The notes: generated by a model not told the origin, from the sequence alone. 16,309 bases of DNA from Candidatus Doudnabacteria bacterium (GCA_023245915.1 JAHFJK010000015.1:1197-17505); one strand, 5' to 3'; positions 6,070-13,016 are shown, numbered from the stretch's first letter. Made by a program: numbers and translations.

Positions 6070-6370
6070 AAGTAAACTTATGATAAATAACAACTATGAT
6101 ATAAGAAATTAATAAAAAATAAATTAAAAAAATCAGACTATCAAAAACTGTAAAAATAATCTGGTGCTGTGGTTCATTAGGCAAACAATTATAAACGTCT
6201 CGACAAAAAGTGTTTGTGTTAGGTTTAAAAAATGGCAAGTCTAATAATTTCGTTCCAATATAAGTTGGCGGCAAAAGAAAATAATACAGGTATTGATTCA
6301 AGAAAAAATGACCTACAAAGATATATAAAACAATTAATGCTAAAAACGTTAAAGAAATTTGTTTTTTCAT
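6044..6370 (-). CDS. small two-helix membrane protein with paired loop cysteines
   Basis: No named family is recognised. The 108-aa protein has helices at about residues 8-30 and 72-96. The loop between them has PPTYIG, FCRDVYNCLPNEP with C56 and C62, and the tail is basic (HKFTYVKK). The plan (short basic start, helix, Cys-pair loop, helix, basic tail) is shared with the membrane proteins at 2265-2564 and 3045-3779. It is closest to the broken frame at 7200-7480, which also has PPT, a pair of cysteines and an SYLIVF/SYIIVV helix. It starts one base after the dinD stop (TAA-A-ATG) and overlaps the tpiA start by 26 nt. Function is unknown. Confidence 0.75.
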   Translation of the reverse strand: MKKQISLTFLALIVLYIFVGHFFLNQYLYYFLLPPTYIGTKLLDLPFFKPNTNTFCRDVYNCLPNEPQHQIIFTVFDSLIFLIYFLLISYIIVVIYHKFTYVKKTDNS

Positions 6371-6371
6371 T

Positions 6372-7181
6372 TTATTTCTTTCCTATTTTCTTCAACCCCT
6401 GTTTTAATTCCTTAATGTGTTTTTCAGGAGGCAATTGTTCCGGCATTACACCGCCAATTTCTTTAATAGTCTGGCGGACTTTGGAACCTACGGTATAATG
6501 GGTTTGGCTGGCCTCCTCTTGGCCGCGGATATTTTCTTTTGTGAGTTTCGCGTCAGTCTGCGTAATGCGGAATAAGTTTGCCGCCAGCTCTTCGGAACCG
6601 GCCCGGTCAAGCAACTCACCCTTATAAATGCCTTTATATGCTTCAATATCCTTAACCTTCATCCCATACAAACCCAAGTACCCGGCGTCGTTAAACAAAC
6701 CAAATTTTGTGACTCCGGCGCGTTTGGCTGTGCTGGCCAGATTTTTATTTTCTTCCTTGACTTTATTCCTTATAAATAACCGTTTAACATTACCATTCAT
6801 TTGTTGATGGATTTCCTGCTTACGGGTCTGGATAGCAAAATAGCTTTGAGCTTGAGCGATTTGAGGCTTAGCCGGGTCTCCATTTTGGGCGATAAGGTAA
6901 CAGGCGTACCTATCTAGCTTCCAATCTTTAACTTCACGAACTGTACTAGACCCTATTTTGACCATTTTCGTCAAGTCACGAAAATGGTCATTAACAATCT
7001 GACCGCTTTGCAAACATGCTTTTTGCGCTCTCTTAACTGTAACTTCAAAATTTTCCCACCTTAAGTATCCCAAAATTGGCATAAGTTCGCGCGCAACCCA
7101 AAACTCCACCCCATTTTCGTCAAGGTGTTTAATATTTTCAAAATCTTTATGCGGGCCAAAAAGTGTTAAATTCTCGCTCAT
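6372..7181 (-). CDS. dinD: DNA damage-inducible protein D-like (BRO-N domain)
   Basis: The 269-aa protein matches DinD in length (E. coli protein 274 aa) and in sequence. An N-terminal BRO-N domain (about residues 8-115) contains GVEFWVARELMPILGY, KRAQKAC, and DWKLDRYACYLIAQNGDPAKP, followed by AQSYFAIQTRKQE. The C-terminal part has AGVTKFGLFNDAGYLGLYGMK and ELAANLFRITQTDAKL, both typical of DinD. E. coli DinD is LexA-regulated and promotes disassembly of RecA filaments. Related BRO-N proteins are also frequent on phages and plasmids. I see no clear LexA box in the 18 nt upstream. A possible ribosome binding site AAGG lies just before ATG. The small membrane protein at 6044-6370 follows after one base. 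Confidence 0.9.
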   Translation of the reverse strand: MSENLTLFGPHKDFENIKHLDENGVEFWVARELMPILGYLRWENFEVTVKRAQKACLQSGQIVNDHFRDLTKMVKIGSSTVREVKDWKLDRYACYLIAQNGDPAKPQIAQAQSYFAIQTRKQEIHQQMNGNVKRLFIRNKVKEENKNLASTAKRAGVTKFGLFNDAGYLGLYGMKVKDIEAYKGIYKGELLDRAGSEELAANLFRITQTDAKLTKENIRGQEEASQTHYTVGSKVRQTIKEIGGVMPEQLPPEKHIKELKQGLKKIGKK

Positions 7182-7199
7182 AAGACCTTAAGTTTCCGG

Positions 7200-7550
7200 T
7201 TAGTGATGATTAATTTTTTCATTTGTTTGATTATTCTTTTTAAAAAAGATTATGATTTTTCCTATAACAAAGACTATCAAATATGATAAAAATAAGAATA
7301 CTATAAGTAAGTTTACTAGGTTTGGGTATAAAGGGCTTTCGGGGCAATTATACTTTGGACTGTAAATATCACAAATTGCTGTGGGAGGAATTCTTAAATA
7401 AAAAAACGGATCATTGAAAACAACAAAACCAAAACCAACTCGACTATTATAAAAACTTTGGTCTGAAATAATTTTTTCATAAAGTTTGATATGACAGATA
7501 AGACTTATCGGGCCAATAAGACCTATCAGTCCTATTCTCCCTTTAAAAAC
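7200..7550 (-). pseudogene. small Cys-pair membrane protein, frameshifted or without a normal start codon
   Basis: This roughly 350-nt gap between galT and dinD holds protein-coding signal that no simple ORF captures. One frame is open from 7550 down to the TAA at 7200-7202. It encodes a loop with FNDPFFYLRIPPTAICDIY, a second cysteine in KYNCPESP, a strong helix (LVNLLIVFLFLSYLIVFVIG) and a basic tail FFKKNN. It contains no ATG, GTG or TTG. A different frame begins with ATG at 7480 and gives a plausible first helix starting MKKLFQTKVFIIVELVLVLLF before stopping at 7394-7396. Together they look like a relative of the two-helix protein at 6044-6370 split by a frameshift. An alternative is initiation at CTG 7527-7529, seven bases after GGGAG. 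A sequencing error is a third possibility. Confidence 0.5.
7499..7535. repeat. TAAGNCTTAT-type intergenic repeat, copy 1
   Basis: This 37-nt stretch aligns without gaps to 9073-9109 at 30 of 37 positions, sharing CTTATC, CCAATAAG and CCTAT blocks in the same orientation. It lies at the 3' end of galT and supplies the galT stop codon region. Its own sequence is made of near-repeated TAAGTCCTAT-like units. Confidence 0.65.
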
Positions 7551-8578
7551 TTAGTCGACACCTCCGGCGGCACCGGGTTAACCGGAATCCCGGTCGCAAA
7601 CTCAAAGCCTGCCCAAATAGTAATCCGCGGAAAAATTGTTAAATGCCAGTGGTAGGCTTTTTCTTCATGCGCGCTGTGCCTACCCGCTCCATCCCGCCCT
7701 TTTATCGGCATATTGTGGATGTAAAAATTCAACGGCGGGTCCGAAAGTTTTGTGTAGAGTTGTCCCAAAGTTATTTTAAGGACAAAGGATAAATGCCTAA
7801 TTTCCTCCTCACTCATGTCTTCAAACCGCGCGCTGTGCCTTTTTGGCAGAATCCAGGTTTCAAACGGCGAGCGCGAAGCATAAGCCGAAATTACAATAAA
7901 ATGGTCATTTTCATGGACCACCCGTTCTTTTAACCCGATTTCTTCCTTAATAATATCACAATAAATGCAACTTTGGTGGCTTTGGAAATGGTGATAGCAG
8001 CCTAAAATTTCAGAATGGATGTGGGGCGGAACTATAGGGATAGCAATAAGTTGATAGTGTGGATGAACCAGACTGGCGCCCGCGTCGCGACCGTGGTTGT
8101 GGAAAATTTGCACATAGGCTAAATCTTCGCGCTGGCTTAAAGTTTTTATTCGTTCAATAAAGATTTTTAAAGACAGCTCCACCAGCGTTATGGATTGCAA
8201 AGCCACAGGCTCGTTGTGGGCGCGGGTAACAATGACTTCATGCTCACCATCTCCGGAATAGGAAACATAAAAATCTTTACGTCTTTGAATGGGCACTTTT
8301 TCCAAGGCTGCGAATTTATTTGGGATAATCCTAATCTGCCAATCCTGGTCGCTTTCAATAGGCCGGTCACGGTCGCTGGATAAAATTTGGCCGTTAATCC
8401 CCACTCTCAAAATCTCACTATTGAGATGCTCATTGCCCGGACAAAAAACGCACTTGGCGTCCGTTTCCGGCACGCCATGCATGACCGAATAAGTTTTATA
8501 CTCATCCGGCCGTTTGCCGCGGCTGGGGGCAATTAGCACCCAATGCTTGGTTACTGGATTTTGTCGAAACTCACTCAT
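7532..8578 (-). CDS. galT: galactose-1-phosphate uridylyltransferase (HIT superfamily)
   Basis: GalT transfers UMP between UDP-glucose and galactose 1-phosphate in the Leloir pathway. At 348 aa the length is normal. The nucleophile motif is H172-P-H174-Y-Q176, preceded by FHNHGRDAGAS. Zinc-binding cysteines are visible as C43VFC46 near the start, and a second pair C204IYC207 opens the C-terminal half. PFETWILPKRHSARFEDM and HWHLTIFPR (310-318) are standard. The sequence is also compatible with related nucleotidyltransferases such as ADP-glucose phosphorylase, so substrate choice is an inference. No galK, galE or galM lies in the window. The gene is followed by the broken membrane-protein frame and preceded by a GC-rich palindrome. 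Confidence 0.9.
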   Translation of the reverse strand: MSEFRQNPVTKHWVLIAPSRGKRPDEYKTYSVMHGVPETDAKCVFCPGNEHLNSEILRVGINGQILSSDRDRPIESDQDWQIRIIPNKFAALEKVPIQRRKDFYVSYSGDGEHEVIVTRAHNEPVALQSITLVELSLKIFIERIKTLSQREDLAYVQIFHNHGRDAGASLVHPHYQLIAIPIVPPHIHSEILGCYHHFQSHQSCIYCDIIKEEIGLKERVVHENDHFIVISAYASRSPFETWILPKRHSARFEDMSEEEIRHLSFVLKITLGQLYTKLSDPPLNFYIHNMPIKGRDGAGRHSAHEEKAYHWHLTIFPRITIWAGFEFATGIPVNPVPPEVSTKFLKGE

Positions 8579-8601
8579 TTATTTATTTTTAGAGTGGAGA
8601 T

Positions 8602-8635
8602 CCGCCGAAGTCCGCCAGAGGCGGACGAAGGCGGG
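8602..8635. repeat. GC-rich palindromic repeat between ruvX and galT
   Basis: The element is a nested palindrome: CCGCC (8602-8606), GAA, GTCCGCC (8610-8616), AGA, GGCGGAC (8620-8626), GAA, GGCGG (8630-8634). The two GAA triplets form a symmetrical internal loop between two stems. It stands out from the AT-rich surroundings and has no T-tract, so it is more likely a dispersed repeat than a terminator. A relative with the same stem-GAA-stem plan lies inside ruvX at 8753-8778. Confidence 0.75.
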
Positions 8636-8653
8636 TCGAAATTCTGACATTTT

Positions 8654-9073
8654 TCATTTTTTATTTTTATCAAGGTAATTCTGCAATAAAATTTGCGCGG
8701 CCAGGCTATCCAGATTTTTTGTCGACTTTGATTTATTTTTTATTGACGACAACCCACCGAAGCCTTGGCGAAGGTGGGCCGCCATTTGCGATGACAACCG
8801 CTCATCCACAGTTTCTACTGGCAACCCTGTTTTACTTTCAACTTTAATCTTAAAACTTTCAACTTCCCTGGTTTTCTCCGTCTCCCCCCCGCTCATATTC
8901 AGCGGCCAGCCGAGGACAATTTTGGTAATCTGATTTTGTTCGATGACAGATTTTATCTGCGCCCAAAATTCTTTGGGCGAAAGTATAATCAGCTCTCTTG
9001 CCAGCGTTTGAGTTTCATCGCTCACCGCCAAACCAATTCGCTTTTCGCCATAATCTATTCCCAGTATTTTCAT
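8654..9073 (-). CDS. ruvX: putative pre-16S rRNA nuclease / Holliday junction resolvase-like protein YqgF
   Basis: RuvX/YqgF is an RNase H-fold nuclease linked to processing of 16S rRNA 5' ends and possibly to recombination. The 139-aa length is typical. Visible family motifs are ILGIDYGEKRIGLAVSDE with D6, IVLGWPLNMSGGETE with the conserved Glu, VDERLSS with D90-E91, and a C-terminal DSLAAQILLQNYLD with the last acidic residue D122. Between VDERLSSQMAAH and D122 lies LRQGFGG, which is translated palindromic repeat rather than family sequence; it falls in a normally variable loop. The start ATG at 9073 sits at the edge of another repeat. The gene follows htrA with 32 nt between. Confidence 0.93.
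   Translation of the reverse strand: MKILGIDYGEKRIGLAVSDETQTLARELIILSPKEFWAQIKSVIEQNQITKIVLGWPLNMSGGETEKTREVESFKIKVESKTGLPVETVDERLSSQMAAHLRQGFGGLSSIKNKSKSTKNLDSLAAQILLQNYLDKNKK
8753..8778. repeat. palindromic repeat inside the ruvX coding sequence
   Basis: CCCACC (8753-8758), GAA, GCC, TT, GGC, GAA, GGTGGG (8773-8778) has the same stem-GAA-stem-GAA-stem design as the intergenic element at 8602-8635. It is in frame within ruvX and encodes residues around LRQGFGGL (101-108). Confidence 0.7.
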
Positions 9074-9109
9074 AAGTCTTATCAGTCCAATAAGTCCTAT
9101 ATGACCTAT
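9073..9109. repeat. TAAGNCTTAT-type intergenic repeat, copy 2
   Basis: This is the second copy of the repeat at 7499-7535, in the same orientation (30 of 37 identical). It fills the htrA-ruvX gap, overlapping the htrA stop and touching the ruvX start codon. Confidence 0.65.
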
Positions 9110-10467
9110 TTTGATTCGCCTAAAACCACGGTTAGTGTTTTCTCCTCGCCCTTGTGATAAACCTTCAAACTCACGCTGTCGCCAATATTATAATTTTTCA
9201 GCAAATCCGCCAAAGCATGCTCCTGGTCCACTTTACGCCCATTAACCTCCAAAATAATGTCGTTCTCAACCAGCCCCGCTTTGTCTGCCGGCGAACCGGG
9301 CACAACCGCAAAATCCGCTGTGGTTTGCCCGCGGACTATAAGCGCGCCATAAGTTTTAGACAGTTTTTGCTCCTCGGCAATAGCCTCGGTAATCACAACA
9401 TATCTTACTCCCAAAAAACTTCTGGTAATTCTGGCATTTTTTTGAAAACTCAACAGGTCTTTTTGCAGATCGTTAGATGGGATTGCAAAGCCCACCAGCT
9501 GGCCCTGCAGGTCTATAGCCGTGTTAATTCCGACGACCTGACCGGTTAAATTCAACAAAGGCCCCCCGCTATTGCCGGGGTTAATAGCCGCGTCCGTCTG
9601 GATGACTCCGGACAAAGATTCACTGCCGCCGGTTTCACCCCCGGCCGTTATGCTTCTGCCAATGCCGGAAATAATGCCCGAGGTTACGGTATTATGATAT
9701 TGCCCCAAAGAATTGCCAATCGCAATCACTCTCTGGCCGATTTGTAATTTTGATGAGTCAGTCATGGTTAAAAATGGCGCGCCTTTAATTTCTATTTTCA
9801 CAATTGCGATGTCGTTCATTGGGTCCTGGGCTAAAACTTTGGCATCATATTTTTTGCCGTCCTGGGTCAAAACCGTGTAACTGGCCGTAGAATCTGAAAC
9901 TACGTGTTTGTTGGTAAGTATTAAACCGTCAGCGGAGACAAAAAAACCACTGCCAGCTCCAACCTGCTGGATGTTGGGCGATGATGGCTGCGGCTGTTGC
10001 CTGAAGCCGAAATAAAAATTAAAAAATGGGTCATTCTCAAACGGACTTGTCCCATAGCCGGGAATTTTGCTTAAATCCTTGGAAATGACAATGGAAACCA
10101 CTGCCGGGCTGGCATTTTTAACGGCGTCGATGATTGCCGAATTTTCATTTAAGGTGATATTTTGAGTAATTGAATTGCCGCCGATTTTGGGAAAATATTT
10201 TTGGCCCAGAGCATGGGTTAAAAAATAATACGCCCCAAAAGCTCCCCCAAAAGAGCCAAAAACCAAGCTTAAAACCACGGCTAAAATTACGACCTTGGAT
10301 GTCCGCCCCGTTAGAGAAACATGGTTTGAATCACTAAAACCTTGTTGATTGAATGCTTCTTGTTTTTTTTCGCCCCCAATGTGAGCGGTTTTCTCTAACG
10401 GAGTCCAGGAGTCTTTCGCTGCTGGTTGATTTGGATTTAATTTCGAATCAAAATTTTCCTCTGCCAT
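9106..10467 (-). CDS. htrA: HtrA/Deg-family serine protease with one PDZ domain
   Basis: HtrA proteases degrade or refold damaged envelope proteins. This 453-aa form has a hydrophilic cytoplasmic segment (1-56), one membrane helix (about 57-82), a trypsin-like domain and one PDZ domain. The catalytic triad is complete: H188 in TNKHVV, D219 in NDIAIVKI, S300 in NPGNSGGPLL. GVIQTDAAINPGNSGG and GFAIPSND are standard. The PDZ domain begins at FLGVRYV (351), with PGSPADKAGLVENDIILEVNG at 390-410. A Phe/Pro/Gln-rich stretch (about 141-168) sits in the LA-loop region before the protease core. The architecture is that of DegS or Gram-positive HtrA rather than soluble DegP. The gene has its own promoter (10497-10524) and a weak AGG ribosome site. 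Confidence 0.96.
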   Translation of the reverse strand: MAEENFDSKLNPNQPAAKDSWTPLEKTAHIGGEKKQEAFNQQGFSDSNHVSLTGRTSKVVILAVVLSLVFGSFGGAFGAYYFLTHALGQKYFPKIGGNSITQNITLNENSAIIDAVKNASPAVVSIVISKDLSKIPGYGTSPFENDPFFNFYFGFRQQPQPSSPNIQQVGAGSGFFVSADGLILTNKHVVSDSTASYTVLTQDGKKYDAKVLAQDPMNDIAIVKIEIKGAPFLTMTDSSKLQIGQRVIAIGNSLGQYHNTVTSGIISGIGRSITAGGETGGSESLSGVIQTDAAINPGNSGGPLLNLTGQVVGINTAIDLQGQLVGFAIPSNDLQKDLLSFQKNARITRSFLGVRYVVITEAIAEEQKLSKTYGALIVRGQTTADFAVVPGSPADKAGLVENDIILEVNGRKVDQEHALADLLKNYNIGDSVSLKVYHKGEEKTLTVVLGESK

Positions 10468-10496
10468 AATTGTAAACCTAATAATTTTATGGTGCT

Positions 10497-10524
10497 ATTA
10501 TAACATAAAGCCGGCTTTTTCCAA
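10497..10524 (-). promoter_or_regulatory. htrA promoter overlapping a terminator hairpin
   Basis: On the minus strand TATAAT (10497-10502) is preceded by TGT, an extended -10. Sixteen bases upstream is TTGGAA (10519-10524), four of six matches to TTGACA. The -35 lies in the loop and the spacer in the downstream arm of the hairpin at 10507-10536. Transcription would begin near 10490, about 23 nt before the htrA ATG. Confidence 0.65.
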
Positions 10525-10536
10525 AAAGCCGGCTTT
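10507..10536 (-). terminator. intrinsic terminator after the 10550-12124 gene
   Basis: AAAGCCGGCTTTTT (10507-10520) and AAAAAGCCGGCTTT (10523-10536) are perfectly complementary with only CC between, so the closing pairs will open to make a loop. The hairpin starts about 14 nt after the stop codon at 10550. The T-rich parts are inside the stem rather than in a long tail, so efficiency is uncertain. Confidence 0.75.
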
Positions 10537-10549
10537 AAAAATTAAACTG

Positions 10550-12124
10550 TTACTGGTCGCCAGGATAGTCGGTTGGGATATTGGGAGGGTTGGGAATGTC
10601 GGGTGCGCTTTCTGTCGGCACTGTCGTAACCAAATTTACCACTGGCACGGGCAGGCAGGCTTTTTGTTCTTTAAGGACTGCACCTTTAAAAACAAAAGTG
10701 TTCAAAAATATCTGCGTGGCCTGGCTGGAGATTTTGGCAGCCAGCGGATTGCCCGACTCGCCCGGAAAACCCTCAGATAGCATGGCCTGTAAAGACTTTT
10801 CCTGTGTAGTTACAATGTCTTGTACCGAAGTCAGTATTCCCCCTGTTGGGTCGCGCGAAGACTTTTTGCCTCCGCTGATTAACTCCTGGTTTGCCGCGGT
10901 TTGAGCGGCGCTGTTTGCCTGGGCCGCCACATCCTGATAATAAATCTGCCAGCCGTTAGGCGAAGAAAGAAAATCCCCCGTCTTTGCCAGTTTTTTATAA
11001 TAATCCGGATCCTTAGGGTTCAAGCTATTAGGATCAAAGCCCAGGTGAACATTGGCTTTGGCTTTGAAAACCGAAGCCAAATTTTGCTGTTTGCCGCAGC
11101 TTACGGAAGGAATGAACTGTTTGACCAAACTCCTGTCCAAAGGATTGTCCACATATTTATTCAAATAATCATCAACGTACTGCGATCCGGCAAGAGCATC
11201 TGTGTAATACAAATAATTGGTAATCGCGTAAGCTTGTTGAATTTTTTTAGATAATTTTTGCAAAAAATGCAACTGGAATTGGGCCAGGGCGGTTTGAGCG
11301 ATAGTATTCGTTATGGTTTGAATTTTTTGGAAAATATCAATAACTAAAGAAAAGAAAAAAGCGTGGGCAGAAGGCGCCAGCCAACTGCCCGCGGCATTGT
11401 CGCTGTCATCAGGCCCGGAAAAACCGTATTTTTTATCCAAGGCTTGGAACTTCGATTCTGCCCGGTGGGTGGATTCCGCGATAATCGCTATCTGCTTATA
11501 CATTTGCGGCCAGGGACTTACATCCGGTTGAGCGATGTAAGATCTGGATAGTTTTGCCATGTCCAAATAGGCTTCCAGAGCAATTAACTGCTGGAATTGG
11601 AAGTCAGCGGCTTCTTTGGGAATTGCCAGTTTGGAATATTGTTTTAGCGAACTTTCAAGGCTGATAATCAGTTCATCTACCCGTTTGGCGTCGCCTGTCT
11701 CTAAAAGCAAATCATTTTCCGCTAAATCGGTAGCCAGATTAACATGCTCCACAATAGGGCCGGCGGCTTCCGCATAATTTAAAATGGTGTCTTTGCCTAT
11801 AGCGTTGACCACGCGCACAGCTGTTTTAGGCTTGTCGGGTATAACAATCTTTTGGTTCGCATTAAGCTCCTGCTCTACCGCTTGTCGCATTTCTTCAGGG
11901 CTGACTATCTCTGCGAACAGTTGCTTCTGCGCCTGCGGGTTTGTGCCCAAGGAATCCAAAAATTTTATATATGCCTGCTGTTTTTGTTGTGATTTTTGCT
12001 GTAAAGAAGCATAATCAACCTCCGAATTTTGCAGCGGGCGGTGCCAAATGGAAACAACCAGTAAAATTATAATTAAGGCAATACTTCCATAAAAAATCTG
12101 CTTTTGTGCTTTAGTTTCGAGCAT
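10550..12124 (-). CDS. large N-terminally anchored, helix-rich extracytoplasmic protein of unknown function
   Basis: I do not recognise this 524-aa protein. Residues 9-27 form one membrane helix after a short basic start, so the rest is probably outside the membrane. Residues 35-240 are charged, Gln-rich and strongly helical in appearance. Residues 255-300 are amphipathic to hydrophobic (AFFFSLVIDIFQKIQTITNTIAQ). C343 and C490 are the only cysteines and could form a disulfide across the C-terminal domain. The last 33 residues are Pro-rich (DIPNPPNIPTDYPG). The C-terminal layout (SSPNGWQIYYQDVAAQ, then a Gly/Ser linker, then an Ala/Gln-rich helix) recalls large surface proteins seen near type IV secretion or pilus genes in CPR genomes, but this is a faint likeness. 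It follows the 12213-13016 gene, possibly with its own promoter, and ends at the terminator before htrA. Confidence 0.8.
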   Translation of the reverse strand: MLETKAQKQIFYGSIALIIILLVVSIWHRPLQNSEVDYASLQQKSQQKQQAYIKFLDSLGTNPQAQKQLFAEIVSPEEMRQAVEQELNANQKIVIPDKPKTAVRVVNAIGKDTILNYAEAAGPIVEHVNLATDLAENDLLLETGDAKRVDELIISLESSLKQYSKLAIPKEAADFQFQQLIALEAYLDMAKLSRSYIAQPDVSPWPQMYKQIAIIAESTHRAESKFQALDKKYGFSGPDDSDNAAGSWLAPSAHAFFFSLVIDIFQKIQTITNTIAQTALAQFQLHFLQKLSKKIQQAYAITNYLYYTDALAGSQYVDDYLNKYVDNPLDRSLVKQFIPSVSCGKQQNLASVFKAKANVHLGFDPNSLNPKDPDYYKKLAKTGDFLSSPNGWQIYYQDVAAQANSAAQTAANQELISGGKKSSRDPTGGILTSVQDIVTTQEKSLQAMLSEGFPGESGNPLAAKISSQATQIFLNTFVFKGAVLKEQKACLPVPVVNLVTTVPTESAPDIPNPPNIPTDYPGDQ

Positions 12125-12167
12125 TTTTATTTAGTTTTTAGATGATGGAAAATCTTTTCTAATCTAA

Positions 12168-12196
12168 ATTTTACCATTTTTTCGCCGCTCCGCCAA
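12168..12196 (-). promoter_or_regulatory. possible promoter for the 10550-12124 gene
   Basis: On the minus strand TAAAAT (12168-12173) is preceded by TGG, and TTGGCG (12191-12196) lies 17 bases upstream. Both boxes match consensus only in part. It would give a leader of about 37 nt with no Shine-Dalgarno sequence. Confidence 0.4.
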
Positions 12197-12212
12197 GTCA
12201 AGTTATCCACAT

Positions 12213-13016
12213 TCAATTAAAAACGCAAGTTTTGCTGTAATTGGCCAAAGCCCAGGTAGCCAGTGCCGCCGTGTGAGGATTTTCTAAATTTGATAATTGA
12301 GTATACTTCCACCCCCCATCAGGGCTTTGGCTTTCGGTAATTTCAGCAACCCAATCTTTCCCAACCTGGCTAAAAAACCCTCCCAGCTGCAAAAAAACCG
12401 CTCTTTCGGCAGACAAATCGGAAAATTCATTTATACTCTGCTGCTGTTGGGCAATCTTTTCCGCGGCTTGAGGCAAAACTTCATTGACTTCCTCCAGGTT
12501 GCAATTATTGCGTCTTAAAAACAGCATTGCCAAATAACGGTGGGTTAAATCATAGCCCAATGAATTTTTTATATCAAAAATTTTTTCTTCTACATTTTGA
12601 GGCAGTGGGTTTATATCGCAATAAAGCGCCGGAATCAAAATATCGTCGTAAGAGCCTGCTCTGCCCGCCAGCGAGGTATAGTCAATTATGCTGACTTTTC
12701 CGTAATTAAAAAGCCTTTTATAGGCTTGCTCCTGTGGAGAAAAATCCGCCGAAGCAAACCGGCTGTCAACAAGCCGATTAATGGAGTCCAAATGGCAATA
12801 GTTATTATTCATCTCGCTCATTGCCCAAAATATGCCGGGATCGCTAAAGTTGCCCTGATAGCTTAAAAGCCACTGGCCGCCTTTTTTTGCGGCACGTGCC
12901 GCGGCATGGTCCTGTTCACGCACAACGGATTTTTGTTTTAAAAATACAACCGCGAAAGTTATTACAATCGCGGCCATATAAACCATGGCAAATTTGTATT
13001 TGCTAAAAGCTGGCAT
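12213..13016 (-). CDS. N-terminally anchored protein with a C-terminal QxxDGGW motif
   Basis: No family is assigned with confidence. The 267-aa protein has one membrane helix at residues 9-27, then an exported domain. Its end reads WVAEITESQSPDGGWKY (222-238) and PHTAALATWALANY (247-260). This Q-x-x-D-G-G-W followed by a helix of the TALATWAL type is the signature of alpha/alpha-toroid repeats, as in prenyltransferases, terpene cyclases and other toroid proteins. Only one copy is plain; GGQWLLSYQ near 46 may be a degenerate one. An enzymatic role is therefore doubtful, and a structural or glycan-related role is possible. Cysteines at 74, 133, 172 and 264 could pair. It starts one base after the dnaX stop (TAA-A-ATG), so it is almost certainly co-translated with dnaX, an odd partnership. 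Confidence 0.8.
   Translation of the reverse strand: MPAFSKYKFAMVYMAAIVITFAVVFLKQKSVVREQDHAAARAAKKGGQWLLSYQGNFSDPGIFWAMSEMNNNYCHLDSINRLVDSRFASADFSPQEQAYKRLFNYGKVSIIDYTSLAGRAGSYDDILIPALYCDINPLPQNVEEKIFDIKNSLGYDLTHRYLAMLFLRRNNCNLEEVNEVLPQAAEKIAQQQQSINEFSDLSAERAVFLQLGGFFSQVGKDWVAEITESQSPDGGWKYTQLSNLENPHTAALATWALANYSKTCVFN

Noticed and set aside
6070..6093. Longer tpiA start with MLFIISLL
   Set aside because: The TIM barrel starts at MSKKLIIANWK; the hydrophobic extension is the other frame of the upstream membrane gene.
7182..7199. LexA box in front of dinD
   Set aside because: The short upstream gap has no CTGT-N8-ACAG or GAAC-N4-GTTC type palindrome.
9154..9549. 131-codon plus-strand frame opposite htrA
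   Set aside because: Antisense to the PDZ and protease domains, no protein-like motifs, no promoter.
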